From Paraburkholderia acidisoli (lineage in GTDB: Bacteria; Pseudomonadota; Gammaproteobacteria; Burkholderiales; Burkholderiaceae): a stretch of DNA of 64,000 nucleotides. The stretch's first letter is position 1; each line of letters starts with the position of its first letter. The stretch is taken from positions 2,046,001 to 2,110,000 of the forward strand of contig NZ_CP046913.1 in NCBI RefSeq assembly GCF_009789675.1, read 5' to 3'. Positions 39,422 to 47,449 of this stretch are shown piece after piece. The notes under the pieces are model-generated. The model made no database searches. It was given only the letters and a program-made list of their open reading frames with translations, and had not been told where the DNA came from. Made by a program: the position numbers and the translations under genes.

Positions 39422-39451
39422 ATTATAGCGCGAAAGTCACCTTTCCTTCAA
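39422..39451 (-). promoter_or_regulatory. carA promoter
   Basis: On the minus strand TTGAAG (39446-39451), an 18-bp spacer and TATAAT (39422-39427). Transcription would start near 39415, leaving about 300 nt of leader before carA. Confidence 0.7.
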
Positions 39452-39500
39452 ATTTCAGGACGACGCGGACGACTTATCCCGAAATGTCACGCGTTTATCC

Positions 39501-39526
39501 GGCCCTTTTAGGCGGCCCTTTTAGGC
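39501..39526. repeat. 13-bp tandem duplication
   Basis: GGCCCTTTTAGGC occurs twice in direct succession, followed by a partial third copy (GGCCG). It lies in the carA-mltD intergenic region, upstream of the carA promoter. Confidence 0.8.
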
Positions 39527-39586
39527 GGCCGCTGCGTGACGGCAAGACCCGCTGGAAAACCTTCGACAAAACCGCCGCACCAACGA

Positions 39587-39614
39587 AAACGCCGCCACCT
39601 GGCGGGGTGACGGC
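39587..39614 (-). terminator. Terminator after mltD
   Basis: GCCGCCACC/GGTGACGGC stem with one mismatch around a TGGCGG loop, followed on the minus strand by a TTTT run. The rest of the 39118-39693 gap holds the carA leader and promoter. Confidence 0.6.
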
Positions 39615-39693
39615 GTCAAGAAGAAAAGTGATCGGAGCGAAATCAACATGCGCTGCCCCCGCAACGCATGAGGTGAGCACCCTTCGTCAGCCG

Positions 39694-41358
39694 CTATCTG
39701 GATTTGTGCTTCTGCGCGTGGGTTTCGGCCTTCGGGCGGCTCGCCGTACCCTTCGACGCCTTGCTGGGCGCTGCGCTGGAAGCCTTGGCCTTGACCGGTT
39801 CGGAAACCTTGACCACTTCGGTGCGCGCGCGACCGTGCTTCTTATCGTAGCGCGACTTCGGCCCCGTGTCTGCAATCCGGGTGCCAATTCGCTGCACACC
39901 ACCGCCAGAAACGTTCGTTGCCAGACGCTCGGGACCCGGCTCCGCGGGCATGACCTTGTTCACCGGCACGTGCAGCACCAAAACCTGACCCGGCGTGACG
40001 AGGTCGCGGCGCGTCTTGTTCCAGGCTTTCAACTGACCGAGCGAGACGCCATAACGGCTCGCGACCAGTTCCATGGACTGCTTGCGGCGCACGCGAATCA
40101 GCATCTTGCGCGTGTCGGGCACGTCCGGCTCCATGGCCAGCACGGCGCTCTCCGCCACGTCGGCGCTGATGTCCTCGTCGTCGTTGTCGTCGGTGCGCGG
40201 CACCACGAGCGTCGAACCCGGCTTCAGGCGCATGCCGGCCGGAATCTTGTTCACCGACATCAAGGTGTCCGCATCCACGCCGATCTTCTGGGCGATGGCC
40301 GCGGGCGTGGCGCGCGAGTCGGTCGTGTAGACGGTCCACGACGAAAGCTGGCCCGAATACGACTTGAGATTGCGCTCGAACGCGCTCGCGTTATCGAACG
40401 GCAGCAGGATTTGCGGATCCGTCGCGCCCAGGATGACCGGCTTCTTGAACGACGGATTGAGCGAGCGGAACTCGTCGGTCGTCATGTTCGCGAGCTTGGC
40501 CGCCACGTCCACGTCGATGTCGTGCGAGGTGGTGACCGTGACGAAATACGGGTGGTTCGGAATGGACGGCAGCGAGAGCCCGTATTGCTGCGGGTTCATC
40601 ACGATGTTCTTGACGGCCTGGAGCTTCGGCACGTAGTTGCGCGTCTCGTTGGGCATGCGCAGGCTCTGGTAATCCGTGGGCAGCCCCGCCGCCTCGTTGC
40701 GCGCGATGGCGCGCTGCACGTTACCCTCGCCCCAGTTGTAGGCCGCGAGCGCGAGATACCAGTCGCCGAACATGTCATGCAGACGCGAGAGGTAGTCGAG
40801 CGCGGCGCTGGTGGACGCCAGCACGTCGCGGCGCTCGTCCTGCCACATGTTCTGCTTGAGGTTGTAGGTTTTGCCCGTGCCCGGCACGAACTGCCACATG
40901 CCGGCGGCCTTCGCGACCGACAGCGCCTGCGGGTTGTACGCCGACTCGATAAAGGGCAGCAGCGCCAGCTCGGTGGGCATATGACGCGCCTCGAGCTCTT
41001 CGACGATGTGATAGAGGTACTTCTGCGAGCGTTCGGTCATGCGTGCGACGTAGTCGGGACGCTGCGCGTACCAGTTCGCGTTCATGTCGACGAGATCGCT
41101 TTGCAGATCCGGCATCTGGAAGCCGCGACGAATGCGCGCCCAGAGGTCGGCGTCGGGACTCGTGAGCTGGTCGACCGAGCTTTGGTCGACGTTGATGGTT
41201 TCCTTCGCTGCGGAGGTCTTGCGGATGAGGTCGGCGTTGGCCTGAGCGTTCGCCTGTGCTGCGGGCGTTAGGGAATTGGCTGAGTTACTCGCGTTGGGGC
41301 CCTCGCTCGCACAGGCGGCAAGCATGAGGACCAGCAGCGCACTTAATATGAATCGCAT
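39694..41358 (-). CDS. mltD: Membrane-bound lytic murein transglycosylase D
   Basis: Outer-membrane lipoprotein, 554 aa, cleaving peptidoglycan glycan strands to 1,6-anhydro ends. The lipobox LAAC places the lipidated Cys at residue 16. The SLT domain has catalytic Glu138 in PFIESAYNP, then AGMWQFVPGTGK and ALAAYNWGEGNV. Two or three LysM-type repeats follow (TVYTTDSRATPAAIAQKIG, VRRKQSMELVASRYGVS). The last 60 residues are a basic Ala/Ser/Lys tail. It lies 155 bp after gloB on the same strand. Confidence 0.94.
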   Translation of the reverse strand: MRFILSALLVLMLAACASEGPNASNSANSLTPAAQANAQANADLIRKTSAAKETINVDQSSVDQLTSPDADLWARIRRGFQMPDLQSDLVDMNANWYAQRPDYVARMTERSQKYLYHIVEELEARHMPTELALLPFIESAYNPQALSVAKAAGMWQFVPGTGKTYNLKQNMWQDERRDVLASTSAALDYLSRLHDMFGDWYLALAAYNWGEGNVQRAIARNEAAGLPTDYQSLRMPNETRNYVPKLQAVKNIVMNPQQYGLSLPSIPNHPYFVTVTTSHDIDVDVAAKLANMTTDEFRSLNPSFKKPVILGATDPQILLPFDNASAFERNLKSYSGQLSSWTVYTTDSRATPAAIAQKIGVDADTLMSVNKIPAGMRLKPGSTLVVPRTDDNDDEDISADVAESAVLAMEPDVPDTRKMLIRVRRKQSMELVASRYGVSLGQLKAWNKTRRDLVTPGQVLVLHVPVNKVMPAEPGPERLATNVSGGGVQRIGTRIADTGPKSRYDKKHGRARTEVVKVSEPVKAKASSAAPSKASKGTASRPKAETHAQKHKSR

Positions 41359-41513
41359 GAAAATCTACTTCCGCATGGCTGGAATTTGCAGCCGATAGTA
41401 CGGAACGCGCCAACTTACGTCAATCGGAATTATTGGAAAAAAACCCATGCAAATCCGCAGCTTGGCCGCGATTCCATACTTTTGCCTTGAGCATCCCCTT
41501 GCGTGCGTACGGG

Positions 41514-42335
41514 TTAGCGGAAACGATTTTTCCACTCGCGCATGAGCGTGAAGGCCGCAAGCCGATCCGGCACCGATTCGTGCAGCGCTTCGGTGAGCGC
41601 CGCCTGGACGGCCGCATCACCGGCGCGCAGGAAAGGATTGACGGCGCGCTCATGCGCAATGGTGGTGGGAAGTGTGGGCAAACCTTGCTCGCGCAGCGCG
41701 GCGGCGTCGCGGCTCCAGTCTTGCAACGCGGAATTTTCGGGGTCGCACGCGAGCGCAAACCGGATGTTCGACAACGTATATTCGTGCGCGCAGTGCACCT
41801 GCGTGTTGCCGGGCAGCGCCGCGAGCCCGTCGAGCGAGGTCAGCATCTGCGTGGGCGTGCCCTCGAAGAGCCGACCGCAGCCGCAGGCGAACAGCGTGTC
41901 GCCGCAAAAAAGATGCGGCGTGCCGTGCGGGTCGGCCTCCTGGAAGTACGCAATATGGCCGCGCGTATGGCCGGGCACGTCGAGCACGGAAAAATCGAGC
42001 GCGGGCGCTTTCAGATGCACCGACTGGCCGCCGTGCACGCGCGTGACGTACGGATCGAGCGAGCCGAGCGCCTCGCCGGCCGGCCCGTAGACAGGCACGC
42101 GCTCGCCGGCGAGCAACTCCGCCACACCGCCGACGTGGTCGTTGTGATGATGGGTGAGTAAAATAGCGCTGAGCCGCCAGCCGCGTTTCGCCAGATAGGC
42201 GCGCACCGGCGCGGCGTCGCCCGGGTCGACCGCCACGGCATTGCGGCCGTCCGACACGACCCAGATGTAATTGTCTTCAAAAGCCGGAACCGGTACGTAT
42301 TCGCAGGAAGATGCGTACTCAAGCGGACTCTTCAT
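41514..42335 (-). CDS. gloB: Hydroxyacylglutathione hydrolase (glyoxalase II)
   Basis: Hydrolyses S-lactoylglutathione to lactate and glutathione in methylglyoxal detoxification; 273 aa metallo-beta-lactamase fold. The dinuclear metal motif THHHNDH is at 61-67, with later ligands in PGHTRGH, GDTLF and HEYTLSN. The C-terminal glutathione-binding helices end RAFT-like at FTLMREWKNRFR. Its start is only 20 bp from that of the divergent methyltransferase, so the promoters must overlap coding sequence; a TATAAT on the minus strand (42371-42376) fits. Confidence 0.95.
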   Translation of the reverse strand: MKSPLEYASSCEYVPVPAFEDNYIWVVSDGRNAVAVDPGDAAPVRAYLAKRGWRLSAILLTHHHNDHVGGVAELLAGERVPVYGPAGEALGSLDPYVTRVHGGQSVHLKAPALDFSVLDVPGHTRGHIAYFQEADPHGTPHLFCGDTLFACGCGRLFEGTPTQMLTSLDGLAALPGNTQVHCAHEYTLSNIRFALACDPENSALQDWSRDAAALREQGLPTLPTTIAHERAVNPFLRAGDAAVQAALTEALHESVPDRLAAFTLMREWKNRFR

Positions 42336-42355
42336 GGGGCGACGAACTCTTCGAC

Positions 42356-43252
42356 ATGTCTGACCGAACGATTATAGACTGGCCCGCCTGGACGGCCTCG
42401 CCGGCTGGAAGGTACGTGCTCGACTGGGAGCAGGAACAACTCGACCGCGTGGTGTCGAACGTGTTCGGCTACCATGCGCTCCAGCTCGGCCTGCCGCAAC
42501 TCGACGCGCTGCGCGAGAACCGCATGCCGTGCCGCGGGCTCGTGCTCGACGCCGCCAGCGCGGCCAGCGCGCCTTACAGCGTGCCGGGCACGCACGCCCA
42601 TGGCATGAACGGCGCCTTCAACGGCACGGCGGCCGGGCTCGCGCACGAGCGCGCGAACGGTTTTCACGCCGCGAGCGGCGGCCCGGCGCTGCACGCGCCA
42701 GCCGGGCGCAGCACGGTCTGGTGCGATCTGCTCGACCTGCCCTTCGAGGCACAGAGCGTCGACCTGATCGTGATGCCGCACACGCTCGAATTCACGAGCG
42801 ATCCGCATCGGCTGCTGCGCGAAGCGGAACGCGTGCTGATGCCCGAGGGTCAATTGCTGATCGTCGGCTTCAACTCGCTATCGCTCTGGGGCGCGCGACA
42901 ATCGGTCGCAAAACTCACCGGCCATCCGTTCCTGCCCGCCAGCCAGGACCTGATCGCCTTTACCCGGTTGAAAGACTGGATCAAGCTGCTCGGTTTCGAG
43001 CTTGAGCGCGGGCGCTTCGGCTGCTATCGTCCGCCGCTCGCCACCGACCAGTGGCTCGGCCGCTATGGCTTCATGGAAGCCGCGGGCGATCGCTGGTGGC
43101 CCATTTTCGGCGCGATTTATATGGTCACGGCGATCAAACGCGTGCGCGGCATGCGTCTGATCGGACCGCGCAAGGTCAAGAAGGCCGTGCTGGCGCCAAG
43201 TCTCAAGGCGGCCGCCACCACGCCCTCACCCACACGCAACAAGGACTCATGA
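42356..43252 (+). CDS. SAM-dependent methyltransferase (type 11-like) with degenerate motif I
   Basis: Class I methyltransferase-like protein, 298 aa, found next to gloB and rnhA in many betaproteobacteria; substrate unknown. The central part ([23 protein letters not shown], then [24 protein letters not shown]) is typical of the fold. The glycine-rich SAM motif I is not recognisable: [16 protein letters not shown] is followed by an Ala/Gly/His-rich insert of about 40 residues. The start at 42356 ([12 protein letters not shown]) is by family; the frame extends 15 codons into the gloB start region. The stop overlaps the rnhA start by four bases. Confidence 0.85.
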   Translation: MSDRTIIDWPAWTASPAGRYVLDWEQEQLDRVVSNVFGYHALQLGLPQLDALRENRMPCRGLVLDAASAASAPYSVPGTHAHGMNGAFNGTAAGLAHERANGFHAASGGPALHAPAGRSTVWCDLLDLPFEAQSVDLIVMPHTLEFTSDPHRLLREAERVLMPEGQLLIVGFNSLSLWGARQSVAKLTGHPFLPASQDLIAFTRLKDWIKLLGFELERGRFGCYRPPLATDQWLGRYGFMEAAGDRWWPIFGAIYMVTAIKRVRGMRLIGPRKVKKAVLAPSLKAAATTPSPTRNKDS

Positions 43253-43698
43253 GCTCACCCGACTTCGTCGAAATCTTCACCGACGGCGCCTGCAAGGGCA
43301 ATCCCGGCCCCGGCGGCTGGGGCGCGCTGCTGCGCTTCGGCGCCCAGGAAAAGGAACTGTTTGGCGGCGAAGCCAACACGACCAACAACCGCATGGAGCT
43401 GATGGCGGTGATCGCCGCGCTCGACGCGCTCAAACGACCGTGCAAGGTGATCGTGCACACCGACTCGCAATACGTGCAGAAAGGCATCAGCGAGTGGATT
43501 CACGGCTGGAAGAAGAAGAACTGGATGACGGCAGCGAAAACGCCGGTCAAGAACGACGACCTGTGGAAGCGCCTCGACGCCGCCGTCGCGCAACACGAGG
43601 TGGAGTGGCGCTGGGTGAAAGGCCACGCCGGCCATCCGGAGAACGAGCGCGCCGACGCGCTCGCGAACCGCGGCGTCGCCACACTCGCCGAACTCTGA
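43249..43698 (+). CDS. rnhA: Ribonuclease HI
   Basis: Degrades RNA in RNA-DNA hybrids; 149 aa. The metal-binding residues Asp12, Glu50, Asp72 and Asp136 equal E. coli numbering plus two, and the handle region [13 protein letters not shown] is present. The ATG lies in an ATGA overlap with the methyltransferase gene, so translation is coupled. dnaQ follows after 72 bp, the classic rnhA-dnaQ pairing, here co-directional. Confidence 0.97.
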   Translation: MSSPDFVEIFTDGACKGNPGPGGWGALLRFGAQEKELFGGEANTTNNRMELMAVIAALDALKRPCKVIVHTDSQYVQKGISEWIHGWKKKNWMTAAKTPVKNDDLWKRLDAAVAQHEVEWRWVKGHAGHPENERADALANRGVATLAEL

Positions 43699-43770
43699 AC
43701 GCCAGGCGTTTTTTGTTCGCCGCCTTAGCCTCCATTCCCGCGTAACCCGCACGAACTCGCGATACCCGAC

Positions 43771-44508
43771 ATGCGCCAGATCATTCTCGATACCGAAACA
43801 ACCGGCCTGAACGCCCGCACCGGCGACCGCATCATCGAAATCGGCTGCGTCGAACTCGTGAACCGCCGCCTGACCGGCAACAACCTGCACTTCTACGTGA
43901 ACCCGGAACGCGACAGCGATCCCGGCGCGCTCGCGGTGCACGGCCTCACGACCGAGTTTCTCGCCGACAAACCGAAGTTCGCCGAAGTCGCGGGCGAGAT
44001 CCTCGACTTCATCAGCGGCGCGGACATCATCATCCACAACGCGCCATTCGACATCGGCTTTCTCGACGCCGAACTCGCGCTGCTCGGCAAGCCCAACTTC
44101 AAGACGCACTGCGGCGAGGTGATCGACACGCTCGTGCAGGCCAAGCAGATTTTCCCCGGCAAGCGCAATTCGCTCGACGCGCTGTGCGACCGCTTCGGCA
44201 TCAGCAACGCGCACCGCACGCTGCACGGCGCCCTGCTCGACTCGGAACTGCTCGCGGAAGTCTATCTGGCGATGACGCGTGGCCAGGAGAGCCTCGTCAT
44301 CGACATGCTGGGCGAGTCGGCGCAAGCGGGCTCCGTGGCTGCGCCGCGCGTGAAGCTCGACTCGATCGAGTTGCCCGTGATTCTCGCGAACGACGACGAA
44401 CTCGCCGCGCACAGCGCCGTGCTCGACGGTCTCGACAAGGCCGTGAAGGGGACTTCGGTGTGGCGCACGGAGCCGGTCGCGGCCGAAGCGATCGCCGCCG
44501 CTGAATAA
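43771..44508 (+). CDS. dnaQ: DNA polymerase III epsilon subunit (proofreading exonuclease)
   Basis: 3'-5' exonuclease of the replicative polymerase, 245 aa. The DEDDh motifs are ILDTETTGLN (Asp7, Glu9), HNAPFDIGFLD, and HGALLDSELLAEVY with the catalytic His upstream in NAHRTLHGA. The C-terminal tail after residue 185, which binds the alpha subunit, is longer and more Ala/Glu-rich than in E. coli. It is followed by tRNA-Val. Confidence 0.96.
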   Translation: MRQIILDTETTGLNARTGDRIIEIGCVELVNRRLTGNNLHFYVNPERDSDPGALAVHGLTTEFLADKPKFAEVAGEILDFISGADIIIHNAPFDIGFLDAELALLGKPNFKTHCGEVIDTLVQAKQIFPGKRNSLDALCDRFGISNAHRTLHGALLDSELLAEVYLAMTRGQESLVIDMLGESAQAGSVAAPRVKLDSIELPVILANDDELAAHSAVLDGLDKAVKGTSVWRTEPVAAEAIAAAE

Positions 44509-44523
44509 ATTGCTTAAAGGGGC

Positions 44524-44552
44524 TTTACAAGATCGAAAATGCCCGGCATAAT
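44524..44552 (+). promoter_or_regulatory. tRNA-Val promoter
   Basis: TTTACA (44524-44529), a 17-bp spacer and CATAAT (44547-44552), about 12 bases before the tRNA. Confidence 0.8.
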
Positions 44553-44564
44553 CTGAATCTCTTC

Positions 44565-44639
44565 GGGTGGTTAGCTCAGCGGTAGAGCACTGCCTTCACA
44601 CGGCAGGGGTCACAGGTTCAATCCCTGTACCACCCACCA
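44565..44639 (+). tRNA. tRNA-Val(CAC)
   Basis: 75-nt cloverleaf with encoded CCA. Acceptor GGGTGGT pairs with ACCACCC, the anticodon arm CTGCC-TTCACAC-GGCAG gives anticodon CAC, and the T loop is TTCAATC. Confidence 0.97.
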
Positions 44640-44677
44640 GAATTCCTGGTGTTGGTAACGACAAACACCGAAGAATA

Positions 44678-44709
44678 AAAGGCCTCGTTGCGAAAGCAAC
44701 GAGGCCTTT
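44678..44709 (+). terminator. Terminator after tRNA-Val
   Basis: Eleven-bp stem GGCCTCGTTGC/GCAACGAGGCC with a GAAA tetraloop, flanked by AAA and TTT. Confidence 0.85.
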
Positions 44710-44715
44710 GCTTTG

Positions 44716-45062
44716 CGGCGCGAGATGCGAACCGGCGATTCGCCTCGATCCCACCCAACGCCACAACGCCCCCACCCGCCTCAGGATTTCCCTGCCCTAC
44801 CCGCCCTGGGTGGTTGCCCGGCCTCGCCCCTCTCCTACCGTAGCATCAGATCACACACGATCCGCCTCGGCTCGCTCCGCGCGGACAAGGAGACATCCCA
44901 TGCACGCGCCGTGCACCGCCATTCCTGCCGCTCCCGCCACTGCCGCATTCGCGATCTCGCCGCACTGACGCGACGCCCGCGGTGTCCCGCCTCCCGTCAT
45001 CGACCAGATCGTCCGACTTCGCCTGCCCCAGCACGCTTGCGCCGATATCACGAGAAACGCCC
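44716..45062. other. Leader region of the MFS-oxygenase-aldehyde dehydrogenase unit
   Basis: About 350 bp with no large gene. It contains the 22-codon ORF at 44900-44968. The stretch before it is C-rich (GCCCCCACCCGCC, CCCTACCCGCCC). No good sigma-70 promoter is visible. Confidence 0.5.
44900..44968 (+). CDS. 22-aa upstream ORF, possible leader peptide
   Basis: ATG preceded at ideal spacing by AAGGAGA, the strongest ribosome site in this region and stronger than that of the MFS gene 94 bp downstream. The peptide (22 residues, starting MHAPCTAIPAAP and ending AFAISPH) is rich in Ala and Pro, with one Cys and two His. It is too short to judge by codon use. It could be a regulatory leader peptide controlling the following genes, or a chance ORF. 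The Pro pairs and the terminal SPH before TGA are compatible with ribosome stalling, but that is speculation. Confidence 0.4.
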   Translation: MHAPCTAIPAAPATAAFAISPH

Positions 45063-46391
45063 ATGTCCGCTCCAACGACTTATCAGCCGAAGTCCGCCTG
45101 GTCCATCGCGATCCTGCTCACGGCACTTTCCACGATCAATTTCCTCGACAAGATCGTGCTTGGCATGGTGGCCGTGCCGCTCATGGCCGACCTCGGTCTT
45201 TCGCCCGCGCGCTTCGGCTTCATCGCGGGCAGCTTCTTCTGGCTGTTCTCGATTTCGACGATCCTCGTGGGCTTCCTCGCGAATCGCGTCGACACGCGCT
45301 GGATTCTGCTGGCAATGGGCGCGAGCTGGTCCGTCCTGCAATTGCCGCAAGCCTGGACGACGAGCGTCGTCGCCTTGTTCGCGTGCCGCGTGATACTCGG
45401 CGCCGCCGAAGGTCCGGCCTTTCCCACCTCCGTGCACGCGCTCTTCAAGTGGTTTCCCGACCGCAAGCGCAATCTGCCCGTCGCGGTCATGAATCAGGGC
45501 GCCGTGCTCGGGCTCATGCTCGCCGGTCTCGCGATTCCCGCCATCACGCAGCGCTGGGGCTGGCGCGTCAATTTCCTCGTGCTCGCGGCCGTGGGCGCGC
45601 TCTGGTGCGTGCTGTGGATCGCGTTCGGCCGCGAAGGCGCGCTCGACGACACGCGCCGCGCCGCGCTCAACACCAGCGCTAACCAGGTATCGACTCACGC
45701 CGCGCGGCTACCCTACCGCCGCATCCTTACCGACGCCTCGGTCGTCTCGGTCTTCCTGCTCGGCTTCGTCGCGTATTGGCTGCTCGGCCAGACCATCACG
45801 TGGCTGCCCACCTACCTCGAAAAAGGCCTCGGCTTTACGAGCGTGGCGTCGGGCCGCTGGTTCGCGCTCGTCATCGCGTTCGCGGCGCCCGTCAACATCG
45901 GCTTGAGCGCGCTTTCGCAGCGCATGCTCCGGCGCGGTGCGTCCACGCGCGACGCGCGCGCGCGCCTCACGAGTTTCACGATGATCGCCGGCGCGCTGCT
46001 CTTCATCGCGCTCGCCACACTCGATCTCACGCCCGTGCAGAAGGTGCTCTGCTATGCGGTCGCGGGCGCGCTCTGCACGTTCTGCCTGTCGATCGGGCCC
46101 GCGATGCTCGCCGAAATGGTGCCGCTCGCGCAGCGCGGCTCGATCGTCGCCAGCAACACGGCCGTGGCGAGTCTCGGCGCCGCCATCGGCCCCGCCGTGA
46201 TCGGGCGCCTCGTGCAGACCTACGCGGCCACGGGCGCGCATGCCTACGAAACCGGTATCGGCGTGACGGGCGCGTTGCTGATCGTGGCGGCGCTCGCCGC
46301 GCTGCGCTGGCTGCACCCCGAGCGCTCCTTGCGCACGCTCGAGGCGGCCGCCGCGCCGGTCTCGGTGGGCACGCGCGCGACCCTGCGCTGA
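45063..46391 (+). CDS. MFS transporter, anion:cation symporter type
   Basis: Inner-membrane transporter of 442 aa with about twelve helices, most like the ACS family (organic anions, aromatic acids, sulfonates or sugar acids). Supporting motifs are NFLDKIVLGMVAVPLMADLGLS in helix 1-2 and ACRVILGAAEGPAFPTSVHALFKWFPDRKR, the typical ACS signature near helix 4-5. The start at 45063 (MSAPTTYQPKSAW) is chosen over 44982 because it begins just before the first helix. It is first in a unit with a TauD/TfdA oxygenase and an aldehyde dehydrogenase, so it probably imports their substrate. Confidence 0.88.
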   Translation: MSAPTTYQPKSAWSIAILLTALSTINFLDKIVLGMVAVPLMADLGLSPARFGFIAGSFFWLFSISTILVGFLANRVDTRWILLAMGASWSVLQLPQAWTTSVVALFACRVILGAAEGPAFPTSVHALFKWFPDRKRNLPVAVMNQGAVLGLMLAGLAIPAITQRWGWRVNFLVLAAVGALWCVLWIAFGREGALDDTRRAALNTSANQVSTHAARLPYRRILTDASVVSVFLLGFVAYWLLGQTITWLPTYLEKGLGFTSVASGRWFALVIAFAAPVNIGLSALSQRMLRRGASTRDARARLTSFTMIAGALLFIALATLDLTPVQKVLCYAVAGALCTFCLSIGPAMLAEMVPLAQRGSIVASNTAVASLGAAIGPAVIGRLVQTYAATGAHAYETGIGVTGALLIVAALAALRWLHPERSLRTLEAAAAPVSVGTRATLR

Positions 46392-46499
46392 ACGGCCTCG
46401 CTCGATCCGGCGCGCCGTGGGCATCGCGCCGACACACGGCCTGCCCCCATCCCGTCGATGAACCATCCCGTTAACCCGATCTCAACTCACGGAGACGAC

Positions 46500-47408
46500 A
46501 TGCAAGCTCCCCTTAGCGCCGTCAGCGAGACGGCAGCCCACGCGCCCGACGCCTGGCCCTTCACGCTCACGCGCCACACGCCTCGCATCGGCGCGGAGAT
46601 CGGCGGCATCGATCTGCGCGAACCGCTCGACGACGCCACCTACCTCGCCCTGCGCCGCGCGCTGCTGCGCTACAAGGTGCTGTTCTTCCGCGATCAGGAC
46701 ATCACGCCCGCGCAGCATGTGGCCATGGCGCGGCGCTTCGGCGAACTCGAGGTCCATCCCACGTTTCCGCATCACCCCGAACACCCGGAACTCGTCATCC
46801 TGGGTCGCAACGACGCGAAGCGCGGCCGCGAGAACCTCTACCACTCCGACGTGTCGTGGCGCGAGATCCCGTCGATGGGCTCGATGCTGCGTTGCGTGCA
46901 GTGCCCCGAGGTCGGCGGCGACACGATCTGGATCGACATGGTGGCGGCGTACGAGGACCTGCCCGACGACATCAAGACGCGCCTTGCCGGGCTCACGGCC
47001 GTGCACGATTTCCTGCCGCTCTTCGGCATTGTCGTGCCCACCGACCAGCATGCCGAGATGAAGCGGCGCTTCCCGCCCGTGACGCACCCGGTCGTGCGCA
47101 CGCACCCCGAAACCGGCGAAAAAATCCTCTATGTGAACGAGGCGTTCACCACGCATCTCGCGAATTACGGCCAGCAGACCGTCGAGCGCTACCGCGTGGG
47201 CTTCGACTTCAAGCTCGCGGAAATGGACCTGCTGCAAACGCTGTTCCGCCAGGCGCAGGTGCCCGAGTACCAGGTGCGCCTCAAGTGGCAGCCGAACACG
47301 ATCGCGCTCTGGGACAACCGATCTTGCCAACACTACGCCGTGCAGGACTATTTCCCCGCCGTGCGCCAGATGATGCGCGCGACCGTGATCGGCGAACGGC
47401 CGGTTTGA
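46500..47408 (+). CDS. TauD/TfdA-family 2-oxoglutarate-dependent oxygenase
   Basis: Non-haem Fe(II) dioxygenase, 302 aa. The iron ligands are His115 and Asp117 (YHSDVSW) and His278 (CQHYAV); Arg293 (MMRATV) should bind 2-oxoglutarate. Family members hydroxylate next to a hetero-atom and release it: taurine gives sulfite plus aldehyde, alkyl sulfates give sulfate plus aldehyde, 2,4-D gives a phenol plus glyoxylate. HSDVSW differs from the WHTDVTF of TauD, so taurine is not the likely substrate. CGGAGA precedes the ATG at 46500. The downstream aldehyde dehydrogenase fits an aldehyde product. Confidence 0.9.
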   Translation: MQAPLSAVSETAAHAPDAWPFTLTRHTPRIGAEIGGIDLREPLDDATYLALRRALLRYKVLFFRDQDITPAQHVAMARRFGELEVHPTFPHHPEHPELVILGRNDAKRGRENLYHSDVSWREIPSMGSMLRCVQCPEVGGDTIWIDMVAAYEDLPDDIKTRLAGLTAVHDFLPLFGIVVPTDQHAEMKRRFPPVTHPVVRTHPETGEKILYVNEAFTTHLANYGQQTVERYRVGFDFKLAEMDLLQTLFRQAQVPEYQVRLKWQPNTIALWDNRSCQHYAVQDYFPAVRQMMRATVIGERPV

Positions 47409-47449
47409 GCACGCCACACCCGCCACCATCACGATCGAGGAGACACCGC

